62,629 bases of DNA from NCBI GenBank assembly GCA_020853705.1, contig JADYYK010000232.1, forward strand, positions 1 through 62,629. The letters run 5' to 3'. Positions 50,560 to 58,438 of the stretch are shown in pieces. Numbering within the stretch: position 1 is the first letter of the stretch; each line of letters opens with the position of its first letter. The DNA comes from Deltaproteobacteria bacterium (GTDB taxonomy: Bacteria > Myxococcota_A > Polyangia > Haliangiales > JADYYK01). The notes beneath the pieces are model-generated. The model ran no database searches and was not told the DNA's origin. It saw nothing but the letters and a program-made list of their open reading frames with translations. A program made the position numbers and the translations under genes.

Positions 50560-51690
50560 TGCAACACGAATCCGAAGCGTGCCCCTTCAGAGTTTCTGAC
50601 TGTGCAGGCTCGACATTCGCGGTCACCCGCGCTGCCGCTCCCCTCATGGAGTAAAGGTCCCGTTCAGAGTGTTACAAGAAACCAGGCTGTGTGACTCGCT
50701 TGGGGCTTCGTCACCGACGCTCACACCGTTGTCCCACGCGGGGGTTCGGCCACAGCGTACAGGTCCTGACTTCCCTGCCGTTCGACGCGACTCGAACGAC
50801 CATCCTCTCTTCGGGTTCCGCTCTCCTACAGGGTTTGACCCACTCGTCCCGCCGCACGTCTCTCGACGCCCGGCAACTCTCCTGGGGTTTCTGCCCCTAC
50901 AGCGCTTGTCGGTGGGAGGAGTCTACGTGGTCTACGCCTGCGGTCCCATCCGCCGGCTACGTTCCGTCCTCAGGGTTCGCGCCCTCTCGACGGCTTGCTC
51001 CTCCACCCACCTCGCCACGCCTTTCAGCGCAGCAGCACTCGTGGGGTTGTCCCTTCAGGGGTTTCCCCTCCCGAACAGGCCCTCGAGCTTTCGCCCGCGG
51101 GTTGCCCTCTTGACGTTGCTCCCTCGGCTTGCGCTCTCTCCTCCTAGGTAAGGAGAGAACCGTGGGCGCGACTGCGGGATGCCTAGGAGCGTTCCGCCGT
51201 CGCCTTTTCGTCGTCTTCAGGGCCTTGCTCTGTCCGGAAGTCCGTGCCGTGCGGGAACACGGTTAAGTTTTCCCGCCGGTCGATCCCCTCCTGGGCTTCC
51301 GCCTCCCTAGGGTTTGCCCACCAGTGCAGTCGAGGGATTTTCACCCCCGCCGCTCACGTGCTTCGCCGATGCCTGCTTCGCCCACTCGGCCTTGCGGCCT
51401 CACGAACGATCCCGACTCCGGCTGCACCACAGCGTATCCAACTGCTCCGGCAGCGCTGCTCTCTCTCGAGACCAGCTCCCCTTTCGAGGTCTCCCGCCAA
51501 CAGATCCTGGTCAGTGTGAGGTGAAGACAGTCCTGGCGTACGGCCTTGCGGCCTTGCCTCGGGCCCCGGTCGGCGTCACCGCCTCCCTGCGAACCCTCTT
51601 CGAACCGTCCGGTCCTCTCCCTTGCGGGCCAACCAGCGCTCTGTTTCGGCGGAGCGCTTCGGGCTTTCGTGCCGCCCGACAAGGTTGGTT
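50560..51690 (-). ncRNA. Candidate large structured non-coding RNA region
   Basis: About 1.1 kb with lower GC than its surroundings, no open frame with the genomic codon bias, and dense inverted repeats. Apparent proteins in it are Ser/Arg/Pro-rich and none has a recognisable domain. On the minus strand a motif of the form AAACCC(T/C)-few-nt-AGG recurs (plus-strand equivalents near 50825, 50881, 50968, 51051 and 51305; a weaker copy near 51096). A three-way junction is predicted at 51629-51688 and a terminator-like hairpin sits at 50522-50547, so minus-strand transcription is favoured. Not assigned to any RNA class; a group II intron core was considered but no clear domain V or reverse transcriptase gene is present. 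Boundaries are approximate. Confidence 0.35.
51629..51688. other. Predicted three-way junction
   Basis: Closing stem CCAACC/GGTTGG (51629-51634 with 51683-51688) encloses two adjacent hairpins: AGCGCTC/GAGCGCT (51635-51641, 51652-51658) and TCGGGC/GCCCGA (51659-51664, 51674-51679). All three stems are perfect and abut with at most 3 unpaired nt. Confidence 0.7.
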
Positions 51691-52106
51691 ATGCTCCCGC
51701 GGACGCAGCCGAGCAATGCCTATTTTTCGGCCGATTTTCGGAGATCTGGTGCGGGCAAGGAATCCGAGCGCTTCGCGGAAAAGGCGCGGGCTCGAAGATC
51801 TTGTCCCCATTTTCTCCACATGGTGTGTGGAGACGAGACTGTTCTTTGCGGGTCGTGCGCGGATGGTGGCGAAGGCGCACGACTGGCGTGACGCGCGGGT
51901 TTCAGGTTGTGGATGTTCGCTCATGGCGCAGTCATCGGCGCCAGCGCGATCGAGGCGGCGCGAAGTCGCACCGGGTGCGGGTTTGCGCGATCGGGGTGTC
52001 GCAAACCGGCATGGCCGTAGCACGAGCGCGATCGAGCGTCGATCGCGGGTGTCGTTGCATGATCGCGATCGCCGCCGTACCATGGCCTCGCCAGATCGGA
52101 GAGCTC
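51691..52106. other. Intergenic region with GATC-rich sites and an inverted repeat
   Basis: About 415 nt without a supportable gene. It has AT-rich stretches including CGATTTTCG (51732-51740), several CGATCG sites between 51945 and 52070, and an 8-bp inverted repeat GGTTTGCG/CGCAAACC (51980-51987, 52000-52007) about 100 nt upstream of the gene at 52107. Likely contains divergent promoters. Confidence 0.4.
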
Positions 52107-52397
52107 ATGAAGGCCAGCGTGATCCAGCAGATCCTCAAGCAATACGGCAAGGCAGAGCAGAAGGGCGCCGAGCTGCACATCAGCGCGGGCATGGAGGCCC
52201 ACCTGATCGTGGCGGTCGGCAGCGAGGCCATCACGGTGCAGAAGGTGATCAGCTTCGAGATCCACGACGAATACATCGTGGCGGCGACCTTCAAGGGCGA
52301 GAAGTTCTTTTTCGGCCACGAGGACGTCACCGGCCTCAAGCTCGAGCGCATCGACGAGAAGAAGAGCGATCGCGGCGCCGGTGTCGGCGCGCGATAG
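52107..52397 (+). CDS. Small conserved-looking hypothetical protein
   Basis: 96 aa from ATG at 52107 with GGAGAG upstream. Sequence MKASVIQQILKQYGKAEQKG then a beta-rich core (ELHISAGMEAHLIVAVG, ITVQKVISFEIHDEYIVAATFKGEKFFFGHEDVTGLKLERI). Cytosolic, no known motif; looks like a small alpha/beta domain with an N-terminal helix. Codon bias matches real genes. Convergent with the degenerate-HD protein gene. Function unknown. Confidence 0.65.
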   Translation: MKASVIQQILKQYGKAEQKGAELHISAGMEAHLIVAVGSEAITVQKVISFEIHDEYIVAATFKGEKFFFGHEDVTGLKLERIDEKKSDRGAGVGAR

Positions 52398-52415
52398 CGG
52401 CTACTTTCGCGTGAT

Positions 52416-54134
52416 CTAGCGGCGGCGCAGGGCGGGGGGGCCGCTGTCGGGCCCGCGCGGCGCGCTGCTCGGGCGCGAGGTGTCGACCGGAACTTCGAGC
52501 GGCGTGGGGCCGGCGATCTCGGTCGAGATGCTGGCCACCACGTCCTCGTCGAGCACCGGGACGGCGCCGCTCGGCGTCGGCATGCGGGCCTGGCTGCCGG
52601 CAGCGGCGGTCTCGGTCAGCGCCTTGGGCATCACGGTGGGCGTCAGGTTGGGCGGCAGCCGCGCGGCGGCGGCCGCGGGAATCGCGCGGGGAATCCGTGG
52701 ATCCGTGCTGCCACCCGGGCGCGCGGCAGGAGCGCCGGGACTCGAGTTCGTGCTCGAACTCGTGCTCGGACTCGAACTCGAACTCGGACTCGAACTCGTG
52801 CTCGAACTCGTGCTCGTGCTCGTGCTGGCCTGCGCCGTCGCTTTCGGCTGCCCCTGCGGAGGTGGCTGCGGCTGCGGAGGCGCCGCCAGCGTCGCCGCCA
52901 GCACCGCGCGCGCCGCGCTGACCTCGGCCACCGTGAGCCCGCTCTGATCCAGCCGGCCGGCCTCCAGCAGGCTGCGCAGCGCCGCCGTGGTGGCGCCTTG
53001 CGCGCTGGCGACCTCGCGCGGACCGACCAGCGCGGTCAAGGCCTCGTGCGCCATTGCCACCAGGGCCGCCGCGCGCGTGTCGGGCGCCGCGCTGGGGGCG
53101 TTCAGCCGCACGAACGGGGCCAGCACCGCGGGCGCGCCGGTGGGCGCCAGCGCATAGGCGAAGGCCCCGGCGCGGGTCAGCACGACGTCGGCCTCGACCC
53201 GGCGCGCCGCCGCGGCCGCCAGCACGGCCAGCTCCTGGGCGCGACCGATGGCCTCGGGCGACTTGCCGGCATACAGGGGGTGGCGGGCATCTGCCAGCGC
53301 GCGCAGCCCGGAGCTCGAGGGCAGCCCCAGCGCGGCGTTCCACAGCGGCCGCCCCAGCAGCGCCAGCACTCCGGCGGCCACACCACCCAGCAACGCCGCT
53401 CCGAGCGGCGATGCAGTCCAATCCTGCAGCGCCAGCAGCGGATCCGCCCCCAGACCCGCCAGCGCCGCGGCCACCACCAGCGCCGCCGCCAGCCCGGCCA
53501 GCAGCCCGGCCAGCAGCGCCCCTGGCGCCCGCCTGGCCGCCGCGCCACCCGCCAGCGCGCCAGCCAGCGCCTGGGTCAGCAGGCCAGCCGCGACCACGGG
53601 CTCCAGCGGGCCCAGCGCCAGCACCGCGCCCGCCGCCAGCAACCCGACCCCGGCGCCGGCCGCCATGCCCAGCCGCGCCGCCACCGCGATGGCCAGCACC
53701 CCGACCGGCAGCACCAGCACGTGCACCGAGGTCAGGAGCAGCGCCGCCTGCGCCGCCAGCGCGACCAGGACCACCAGGACCAGTGCCCCGACCTGGGTCG
53801 GCATGCGCAAGCCCCGCATCAGCCCCAGCGCGAGCGCCACCAGCACCAGCAGGCCACCCGCCAGCGCCGCCATGCCAGCCGCCGGCAGGCGCGCCCGCGG
53901 CCCCAGCACCTCGGCCAGCTCGACCTGCTCGGCTGACAGCGCGCTGCCGCGTGACACCACCACGCTGCCCAGGCGCAGGGTGACCGGCGCGGCGTCGCCA
54001 ATCGCGGGCACCTGGCCCAGCGGAGACCACGCCGGCACCGTCGCCAGCGCCCACAGCGCCGCCGCCGTCACCAGCGTCAAGACGATCATCACCCCGAGAG
54101 GAGTCGCGCGACCCGGCCCCCCGGTGGGCGCCAC
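52416..54134 (-). CDS. 7TM-type membrane protein with degenerate HD domain
   Basis: About 572 aa from GTG at 54134 (ATG at 54089 also possible). One N-terminal span (about 15-33), a short extracytoplasmic segment, then several tightly packed membrane helices (about 75-265) of Ala/Leu/Val. Residues about 280-330 (ARHPLYAGKSPEA...AARRVEADVVLTRAGAFAYAL) align with the start of PgpH-type HD phosphodiesterase domains, where HPLL...APGTYHHS...LLARVGAYYHDIGK is normal, but the His-His and His-Asp metal ligands are absent. So it is probably catalytically dead. The C-terminal ~170 residues are low-complexity and carry a Ser/Thr run encoded by a hexamer array. It starts 3 nt after the pseudokinase gene's stop. 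Confidence 0.65.
   Translation of the reverse strand: MAPTGGPGRATPLGVMIVLTLVTAAALWALATVPAWSPLGQVPAIGDAAPVTLRLGSVVVSRGSALSAEQVELAEVLGPRARLPAAGMAALAGGLLVLVALALGLMRGLRMPTQVGALVLVVLVALAAQAALLLTSVHVLVLPVGVLAIAVAARLGMAAGAGVGLLAAGAVLALGPLEPVVAAGLLTQALAGALAGGAAARRAPGALLAGLLAGLAAALVVAAALAGLGADPLLALQDWTASPLGAALLGGVAAGVLALLGRPLWNAALGLPSSSGLRALADARHPLYAGKSPEAIGRAQELAVLAAAAARRVEADVVLTRAGAFAYALAPTGAPAVLAPFVRLNAPSAAPDTRAAALVAMAHEALTALVGPREVASAQGATTAALRSLLEAGRLDQSGLTVAEVSAARAVLAATLAAPPQPQPPPQGQPKATAQASTSTSTSSSTSSSPSSSSSPSTSSSTNSSPGAPAARPGGSTDPRIPRAIPAAAAARLPPNLTPTVMPKALTETAAAGSQARMPTPSGAVPVLDEDVVASISTEIAGPTPLEVPVDTSRPSSAPRGPDSGPPALRRR
52741..52826. repeat. CTCGNN hexanucleotide array encoding a Ser/Thr run
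   Basis: About 14 degenerate hexamers (CTCGTG, CTCGAA, CTCGGA on the plus strand) within the degenerate-HD gene, encoding a Ser/Thr/Pro stretch near residues 437-465. Related to the GAGCAC array at 19281-19346. Confidence 0.9.
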
Positions 54135-54136
54135 GG

Positions 54137-55927
54137 TCAGTCCACCGACATGGAGAAGTTGGCGGCCATCTTGCTGCCATCGAAGGACGGGAAGCGCACC
54201 GCCTGCAGGCGCGGGCGGATGCAGCTGGCGGCGCCGTCGCCCCCGCCGGTGACACGCACGCCGCCGACCTTGCCCGAGCCCATGATCTGGAACGAGATCC
54301 GCACCGAGCCATGCACGCACGACGCGAAGCGGCCAGCGTTCTTGGCCAGCACGCCGTCGATGACCGAGGTCGGCAAGGTCTCGCTGCCGCCGCCCTGCGA
54401 GGCGTCGCCCAGGTTGGTCTCGTCGACCCAGCCGTCGCCACCCGCGCTTCCCCCGCTGCGCTTGCCCCCGGTGCGCCTGGGGCCGGTGGTCGGGTTGCTG
54501 CCAGCCTCGGCGGCGATGCTGCCGACCTCGATCTCGGCCGCCGACAGCTTGAACTCGGTCTTCTTGGCGGGCCGGATCAGCTTGGTGTAGACGAAGTAGC
54601 CGCCGACCCCGAGGCCGATCGCGATCAGCGCGAAGAAGCCGTACAGCGCCGCGCCGCCGCGCTTCTCGCGCTTGACCACCACGGCCTCGGCCTGGGCACG
54701 CCGCTGCAGCTCGAACTTCTGCTCGGCCTCGCGCACCACCTCGGACAGCAGCGGGTGAGCGCGCACCGGGCCGCGCTCGCCGGTGTCCCGACATGACAGC
54801 GTGTGGTGGCCGAGGATGTCGCCCTTGTCGATCTGGCGCTTGATCTCCTTGAGGCTGAAGGGGCCAAAGTCCAGCTTGTCCTTCTGCACCAGCCAGCGCT
54901 CATCGTCCTCGTGCACGTTGACGGCGCTGTGGAAGTTGGCCTCGCCGCCCAGGCTGAGGTCGCCGCCGGCGTCGAACGACATCGCGGCCACCGGCCGCGG
55001 CGGCAGGCGTGGCCCCGAGCCCGACAGGCTGGAGACCCCGGGCTGGGTCCCGACCGGGACCACGCCAGGCGCCGCCGGCAGCGGGCCGCGGGCGCTGACC
55101 GCGGGGTGCTGGGCCGAGACCCGGGCCGCCGCGGGGGCGCCCTCGACCACGGTGGCCAGGGCGTCCTTGAGCTCGGCCACGGTGGCGAAGCGGGCCTCGG
55201 GGTTGGGATTCAGGCAGCGCGCCACGATGCCGTCGATGGCCGGGGGCAGACCGGCGACCACCGCGCTGGGCCGCTTCGGGCTGGCGCCCGGCGGGTCGCC
55301 CAGCAGCAGCTGGTACAGGATGGTGCCGATGGCGTGGATGTCGCCGCGCACGGTGGGGGCGGCCGCGCTCTCGCCCGGGGCGCCGGCCAGGCCGACCAGG
55401 CTGCGCGCCCAGCCCAGGCCGAAGTCGCCGACCTTCACGCGCCCCTCGGTGTCGACCATGATGGCCGAGGGCTCGAGGGCGCCGTGCACGGTGCTGGCGT
55501 GGGCGTGGGCCAGCGCGTTGCAGATGTGGGCCACGATGTTGTAGGCGGCCTTGAGCGAGAAGCTCTGCCCGGCGCCGCGCTTCTTGGCCATCAGGTGCTC
55601 GAGGCTCTGGCCCGCGGGCAGCTCCTCGACCACGTAGGTCCAGCCGGCCTCCTGCTGCACGCCGTAGACCTCGAGGATGTTCTTGTGCTTGAGCGCGCTG
55701 GCCAGCGCGATCTCGCGCGCCAGCTGGTCGGCCGCGGCCGCGATCGCGGGCTGCAGCACGAGCAGCTCGAACTCGCTCGAGCCGTCGCCAGAGCGGGCGC
55801 GATAGGCGGTGCCGAAGGGATCCGGCTCCAGCCGCTCGTGGATCTGGAGTTGGCCTCCTGCGAGGGTGGTGCCGGGCGCGAGGTTGGCGCCGGGCGAGGG
55901 CTTGCCGACAGAGACGTCTGGCTGCAT
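54137..55927 (-). CDS. Transmembrane pseudokinase with GYF-like and AgmX/PglI-type C-terminal domains
   Basis: 596 aa from ATG at 55927. Kinase-fold region about 26-265: glycine loop reduced to EPDPFGTAY, the ATP-binding Lys position is LLVLQP, and the catalytic loop is VHGALEPSAIM (no HRD Asp), though VKVGDFGLGW keeps DFG. So inactive as a kinase. After a Pro/Ala linker comes a GYF_2-like domain (WLVQKDKLDFGPFSLKEIKRQID, about 345-395), one membrane span (about 432-452) and an extracytoplasmic tail with Cys-containing VIDGVLAKNAGRFASCVHGSVRISFQI, typical of the AgmX/PglI C-terminal domain of myxobacterial gliding and TonB-like proteins. Stops 3 nt before the degenerate-HD gene. Confidence 0.8.
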   Translation of the reverse strand: MQPDVSVGKPSPGANLAPGTTLAGGQLQIHERLEPDPFGTAYRARSGDGSSEFELLVLQPAIAAAADQLAREIALASALKHKNILEVYGVQQEAGWTYVVEELPAGQSLEHLMAKKRGAGQSFSLKAAYNIVAHICNALAHAHASTVHGALEPSAIMVDTEGRVKVGDFGLGWARSLVGLAGAPGESAAAPTVRGDIHAIGTILYQLLLGDPPGASPKRPSAVVAGLPPAIDGIVARCLNPNPEARFATVAELKDALATVVEGAPAAARVSAQHPAVSARGPLPAAPGVVPVGTQPGVSSLSGSGPRLPPRPVAAMSFDAGGDLSLGGEANFHSAVNVHEDDERWLVQKDKLDFGPFSLKEIKRQIDKGDILGHHTLSCRDTGERGPVRAHPLLSEVVREAEQKFELQRRAQAEAVVVKREKRGGAALYGFFALIAIGLGVGGYFVYTKLIRPAKKTEFKLSAAEIEVGSIAAEAGSNPTTGPRRTGGKRSGGSAGGDGWVDETNLGDASQGGGSETLPTSVIDGVLAKNAGRFASCVHGSVRISFQIMGSGKVGGVRVTGGGDGAASCIRPRLQAVRFPSFDGSKMAANFSMSVD

Positions 55928-56031
55928 CGGGCGCGGGGTCCTTCCTGGCAGGCGAAGCCGCCGTGGCGGCTCTTCAGTCTACCAGGATCAGCGGCGCCGC
56001 GATCCCTGCAAAACGGCCCGCGGGTGCTGCT

Positions 56032-56226
56032 TCAAAAACGCATGCCGCGACGAGCGCGGAACATGAACCAGTCGACCGCCAGCACCGCGCCGACGCCGAG
56101 GCCGATGACCCCCAGGACCGGGGCGGTGGCGGTCGCCAGCAGGACCGCGCCAGTGGTCCCCGTGGCGGTGGCCAGCAGGCCCTTGCGCCGCGCCCGCGCC
56201 TTGTCGCGCTCCATCAGGCCGCTCAT
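56032..56226 (-). CDS. Small membrane protein
   Basis: 64 aa (MSGLMERDKARARRKG start; an ATG four codons later is an alternative). Positively charged N-terminus, then a hydrophobic stretch of ~35 residues likely forming two spans (GLLATATGTTGAVLLATA, VLGVIGLGVGAVLAVDWFMF), and an Arg-rich end. No family recognised. Located between the pseudokinase gene (same strand, ~100 nt downstream) and the vanW-type gene. Confidence 0.5.
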   Translation of the reverse strand: MSGLMERDKARARRKGLLATATGTTGAVLLATATAPVLGVIGLGVGAVLAVDWFMFRARRGMRF

Positions 56227-56385
56227 GGGCCGAAATGGTAGCACACGGATGGTGTGCGGCACCGCGGCCCGGTTCGTGTCAGTCGGTACACAGATGATCG
56301 CGTCCTTCCACACACAGGCATTGCAGCAGGGTGCAGGGCGGGGGGCAAATTCCTGCATCTCTGCACCTGGGCGGACAAGTCGGGG

Positions 56386-56401
56386 GTGGCGCGTGGCATG
56401 C
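56386..56401 (+). promoter_or_regulatory. Candidate sigma54 (-24/-12) promoter of the vanW-type gene
   Basis: TGGCGCGTGGCATGCA fits the sigma54 consensus TGGCACGNNNNTTGCA with two mismatches and keeps both invariant GG (56387-56388) and GC (56399-56400) at the right spacing. It is 86 nt before the start at 56487. Confidence 0.5.
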
Positions 56402-56486
56402 AGAGTGGGGTAGGAAGCCCAGGTAGTTCGTGCACCATCCAGGGAATCTGGATCTGTGCCCCTCGAGGAGATAGGATCTCGTCAGC

Positions 56487-57947
56487 ATGAAGAAAGTGCA
56501 GAAGAGCGGACGCTGGATGCCGATGGTCTCGGGGGCCCTGCTGCTCGGGGCTGGCGCCGCCATCGGGACCTACTTCTTCACCATGCAGCGGCGTGTGCGC
56601 CTGGGTGTGCGCAGCGCGACCGCCAGCGAGGCGCCGCCCCCGAGCGCGCAGCCGACCTCGCCGAGCGCCCTGGCGCCCGCGGTCGAGGCCGCCGCCAGGA
56701 AGACGCTGGAGCGCAAGATCACGCTGGTGTTCGGCAGCGCCGATACCCGGCGCGAGGTCTCGGCCACCCTGGCCGAGGCGGGTGTGATCGTCGACGACGC
56801 CGCCGTGCAGCGGGTCTCGCACGCGCTCGAGCGCGCCAAGGCCGTTGTCAGCGACGACTATTACCTGAGCGGCGCCGGCGCCACCGGGCCGGTGCCGGTG
56901 CGGGTCGACCGCGTCGCCGCGCTGGGCTACCTGGCCAAGCTCAAGGATCAGCTGGATCGCGCGCCGCATGACGCGCGCATCGACATGGAGAAGCGCGCCG
57001 TGCTGGCCGACCAGCCCGGCCTGGCCATCCGCCCCTACGAGTCGATGACCGCGCTGGAGGAGGCCGCGCGCAGCGGTGAGGCGCGCGTCGAGCTGGCGGC
57101 CACCGAGCTGGCCCCGCACACCACCAAGGACTCACTGAAGAACGTCGACATCTCGACGGTGATGGGCTCGTACGAGACGCCGTTCTCGGTCTCCGCGCGC
57201 GACAGCGATCGCACCTACAACCTGAAGGTGGCGGCCGAGAAGGTGTCCGGCTTCATCCTGATGCCAGGTGAGGAGTTCTCCTTCAACGAGGTGGTCGGCG
57301 ACCGCACCGAGAAGGAGGGCTACCGCGTGGCTCCGGTCATCCAGGCCGGCGAGCTGGTCGACGGTCTGGCCGGTGGCGCCTGCCAGATCTCGTCCACGCT
57401 GCATGCGGCGGCGTTCTTCGCGGGGCTCGACATCACGCAGACGCGGCCGCACTCGCGGCCCTCGGGCTACATCGTGATGGGGCTCGACTCCACCGTGGTG
57501 TACCCGACCGTGGATCTGAAGCTGAAGAACAACTTCGACTTCCCGGTGGTGTTCTACTACCAGGTCAACCAGGGCCGCGTGCGCGTCGAGATCCTCGGCA
57601 AGGAGCGCCCCTACAAGGTCACCTTCAGCCGCAACATCACGCGCCGCGATCCCTTCGAGATCGTGGAGCGCGAGGATCCTGCGCTGCCGCTGGGCTACAA
57701 GCACCTGATGCAGAAGGGCGTCGAGGGCTTCGGCATCTCCAAGCGGCGCACCATCTACGACGCCAAGACCGGCAAGGAAGTGACCACCAACAAGTGGACC
57801 ATCGCGTACCCGCCCACGACCGAGTACTGGAAGGTCGGGACCAACCCGGATCCGCTGGCCAAGACGCCGCCGCCGGAGCCGCCGCACCCGCCCAAGGACA
57901 CCGGGCGCAGCGACTCGATGTCGATCTCGCAGGGGCCCGACCGGTAG
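56487..57947 (+). CDS. VanW family protein with peptidoglycan-binding-like domain
   Basis: 486 aa. N-terminal signal anchor (about 13-32), a Pro/Ala linker, a PG_binding_4-like domain (about 70-200, with ERKITLVFGSADTRREVSATLAEAGVIVD), and the VanW domain (about 215-360): TYNLKVAAEKVSGFILMPGEEFSFNEVVGDRTEKEGYR, GGACQISSTLHAAAFFAGLDI, HSRPSGYI. VanW/YoaR proteins are extracytoplasmic and connected with cell-wall stress, function not established. Pro-rich tail at the end. It is preceded by a good sigma54 promoter match. Confidence 0.9.
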   Translation: MKKVQKSGRWMPMVSGALLLGAGAAIGTYFFTMQRRVRLGVRSATASEAPPPSAQPTSPSALAPAVEAAARKTLERKITLVFGSADTRREVSATLAEAGVIVDDAAVQRVSHALERAKAVVSDDYYLSGAGATGPVPVRVDRVAALGYLAKLKDQLDRAPHDARIDMEKRAVLADQPGLAIRPYESMTALEEAARSGEARVELAATELAPHTTKDSLKNVDISTVMGSYETPFSVSARDSDRTYNLKVAAEKVSGFILMPGEEFSFNEVVGDRTEKEGYRVAPVIQAGELVDGLAGGACQISSTLHAAAFFAGLDITQTRPHSRPSGYIVMGLDSTVVYPTVDLKLKNNFDFPVVFYYQVNQGRVRVEILGKERPYKVTFSRNITRRDPFEIVEREDPALPLGYKHLMQKGVEGFGISKRRTIYDAKTGKEVTTNKWTIAYPPTTEYWKVGTNPDPLAKTPPPEPPHPPKDTGRSDSMSISQGPDR

Positions 57948-57966
57948 CAGTCTCGGAACAGAGAAC

Positions 57967-58001
57967 AGGTCACAGGTGACAGGTCACAGGTGACAGGCGA
58001 C
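57967..58001. repeat. Heptanucleotide repeat AGGTCAC/AGGTGAC
   Basis: Five alternating heptamers (AGGTCAC, AGGTGAC, AGGTCAC, AGGTGAC, AGGCGAC) between the convergent vanW-type and lipoprotein genes. The units are near-palindromic, so a cruciform or hairpin is possible. Confidence 0.85.
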
Positions 58002-58027
58002 GGCGAATGGTCGGAGGGGATGGGGGG

Positions 58028-58438
58028 CTACTGGGCGTCGCGGGTGCCGGCGTCCGGTGTCGCCCAGTCGGGGGCGCACACCACCGGGACGCAGCCCTTG
58101 GTGGTCGAGGTCGGCGAGTCGCCGATGCAGACCGAATTTTCACCACAGGACAGCTCGTCGACGCAGGCCTTGGTGCAGAAGGTCGCGCTGCTGGTGGGGT
58201 CGCTGTCGAAGTCGATGGCGCAGATGGTGGCGTTGCCGGCGCCATTGTCGGCGCACTGACCGCCGCGCTTGCTGCAGTACTCGCCGACCTTCTTGCTGTT
58301 GCCGGGGGCGTTGACGCCGGTGCAGCTGGGGCCGGCGTCGGCGACCACACTGTCATCGTCGTCGTCCCCGCCGCAGCCCGGGGCGGACACCAGGACGGCC
58401 AGCGCCAGCAGGCCGGCAGCGAGGGCGCGCAAGCTCAA
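58028..58438 (-). CDS. Small cysteine-containing lipoprotein
   Basis: About 136 aa from TTG at 58438, overlapping the upstream stop as TTGA (a GTG two codons earlier is possible). Signal LRALAAGLLALAVLVSAPGC with lipid-attachment Cys near 22, then GGDDDDD. The mature part (about 35-136) has ten Cys in a pattern CTG...YCSKRGGQC...TICAIDF...FCTKACVDELSCGENSVC, suggesting a disulfide-rich fold. No family recognised. Translationally coupled to the monooxygenase-like lipoprotein. Confidence 0.7.
   Translation of the reverse strand: MSLRALAAGLLALAVLVSAPGCGGDDDDDSVVADAGPSCTGVNAPGNSKKVGEYCSKRGGQCADNGAGNATICAIDFDSDPTSSATFCTKACVDELSCGENSVCIGDSPTSTTKGCVPVVCAPDWATPDAGTRDAQ

Noticed and set aside
50669..51519. 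Several Ser/Arg/Pro-rich open frames in the structured region
   Set aside because: Multiple overlapping frames with no domain, wrong codon bias and no ribosome binding site; better explained as non-coding.
50560..51690. Group II intron
   Set aside because: Some motifs look similar (GNRA-type loops, ACGGTTC-like segment), but no domain V helix could be drawn and there is no reverse transcriptase gene.
52336..54441. Second minus-strand frame over the degenerate-HD gene, with His/Glu/Phe repeats
   Set aside because: The alternative frame (52416-54134) gives membrane helices and an HD-like segment and fits the operon spacing; this one is Gly/Arg/Ala noise plus the hexamer array.
56223..57119. 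Minus-strand frame over the vanW-type gene
   Set aside because: Antisense to a gene with clear VanW motifs.
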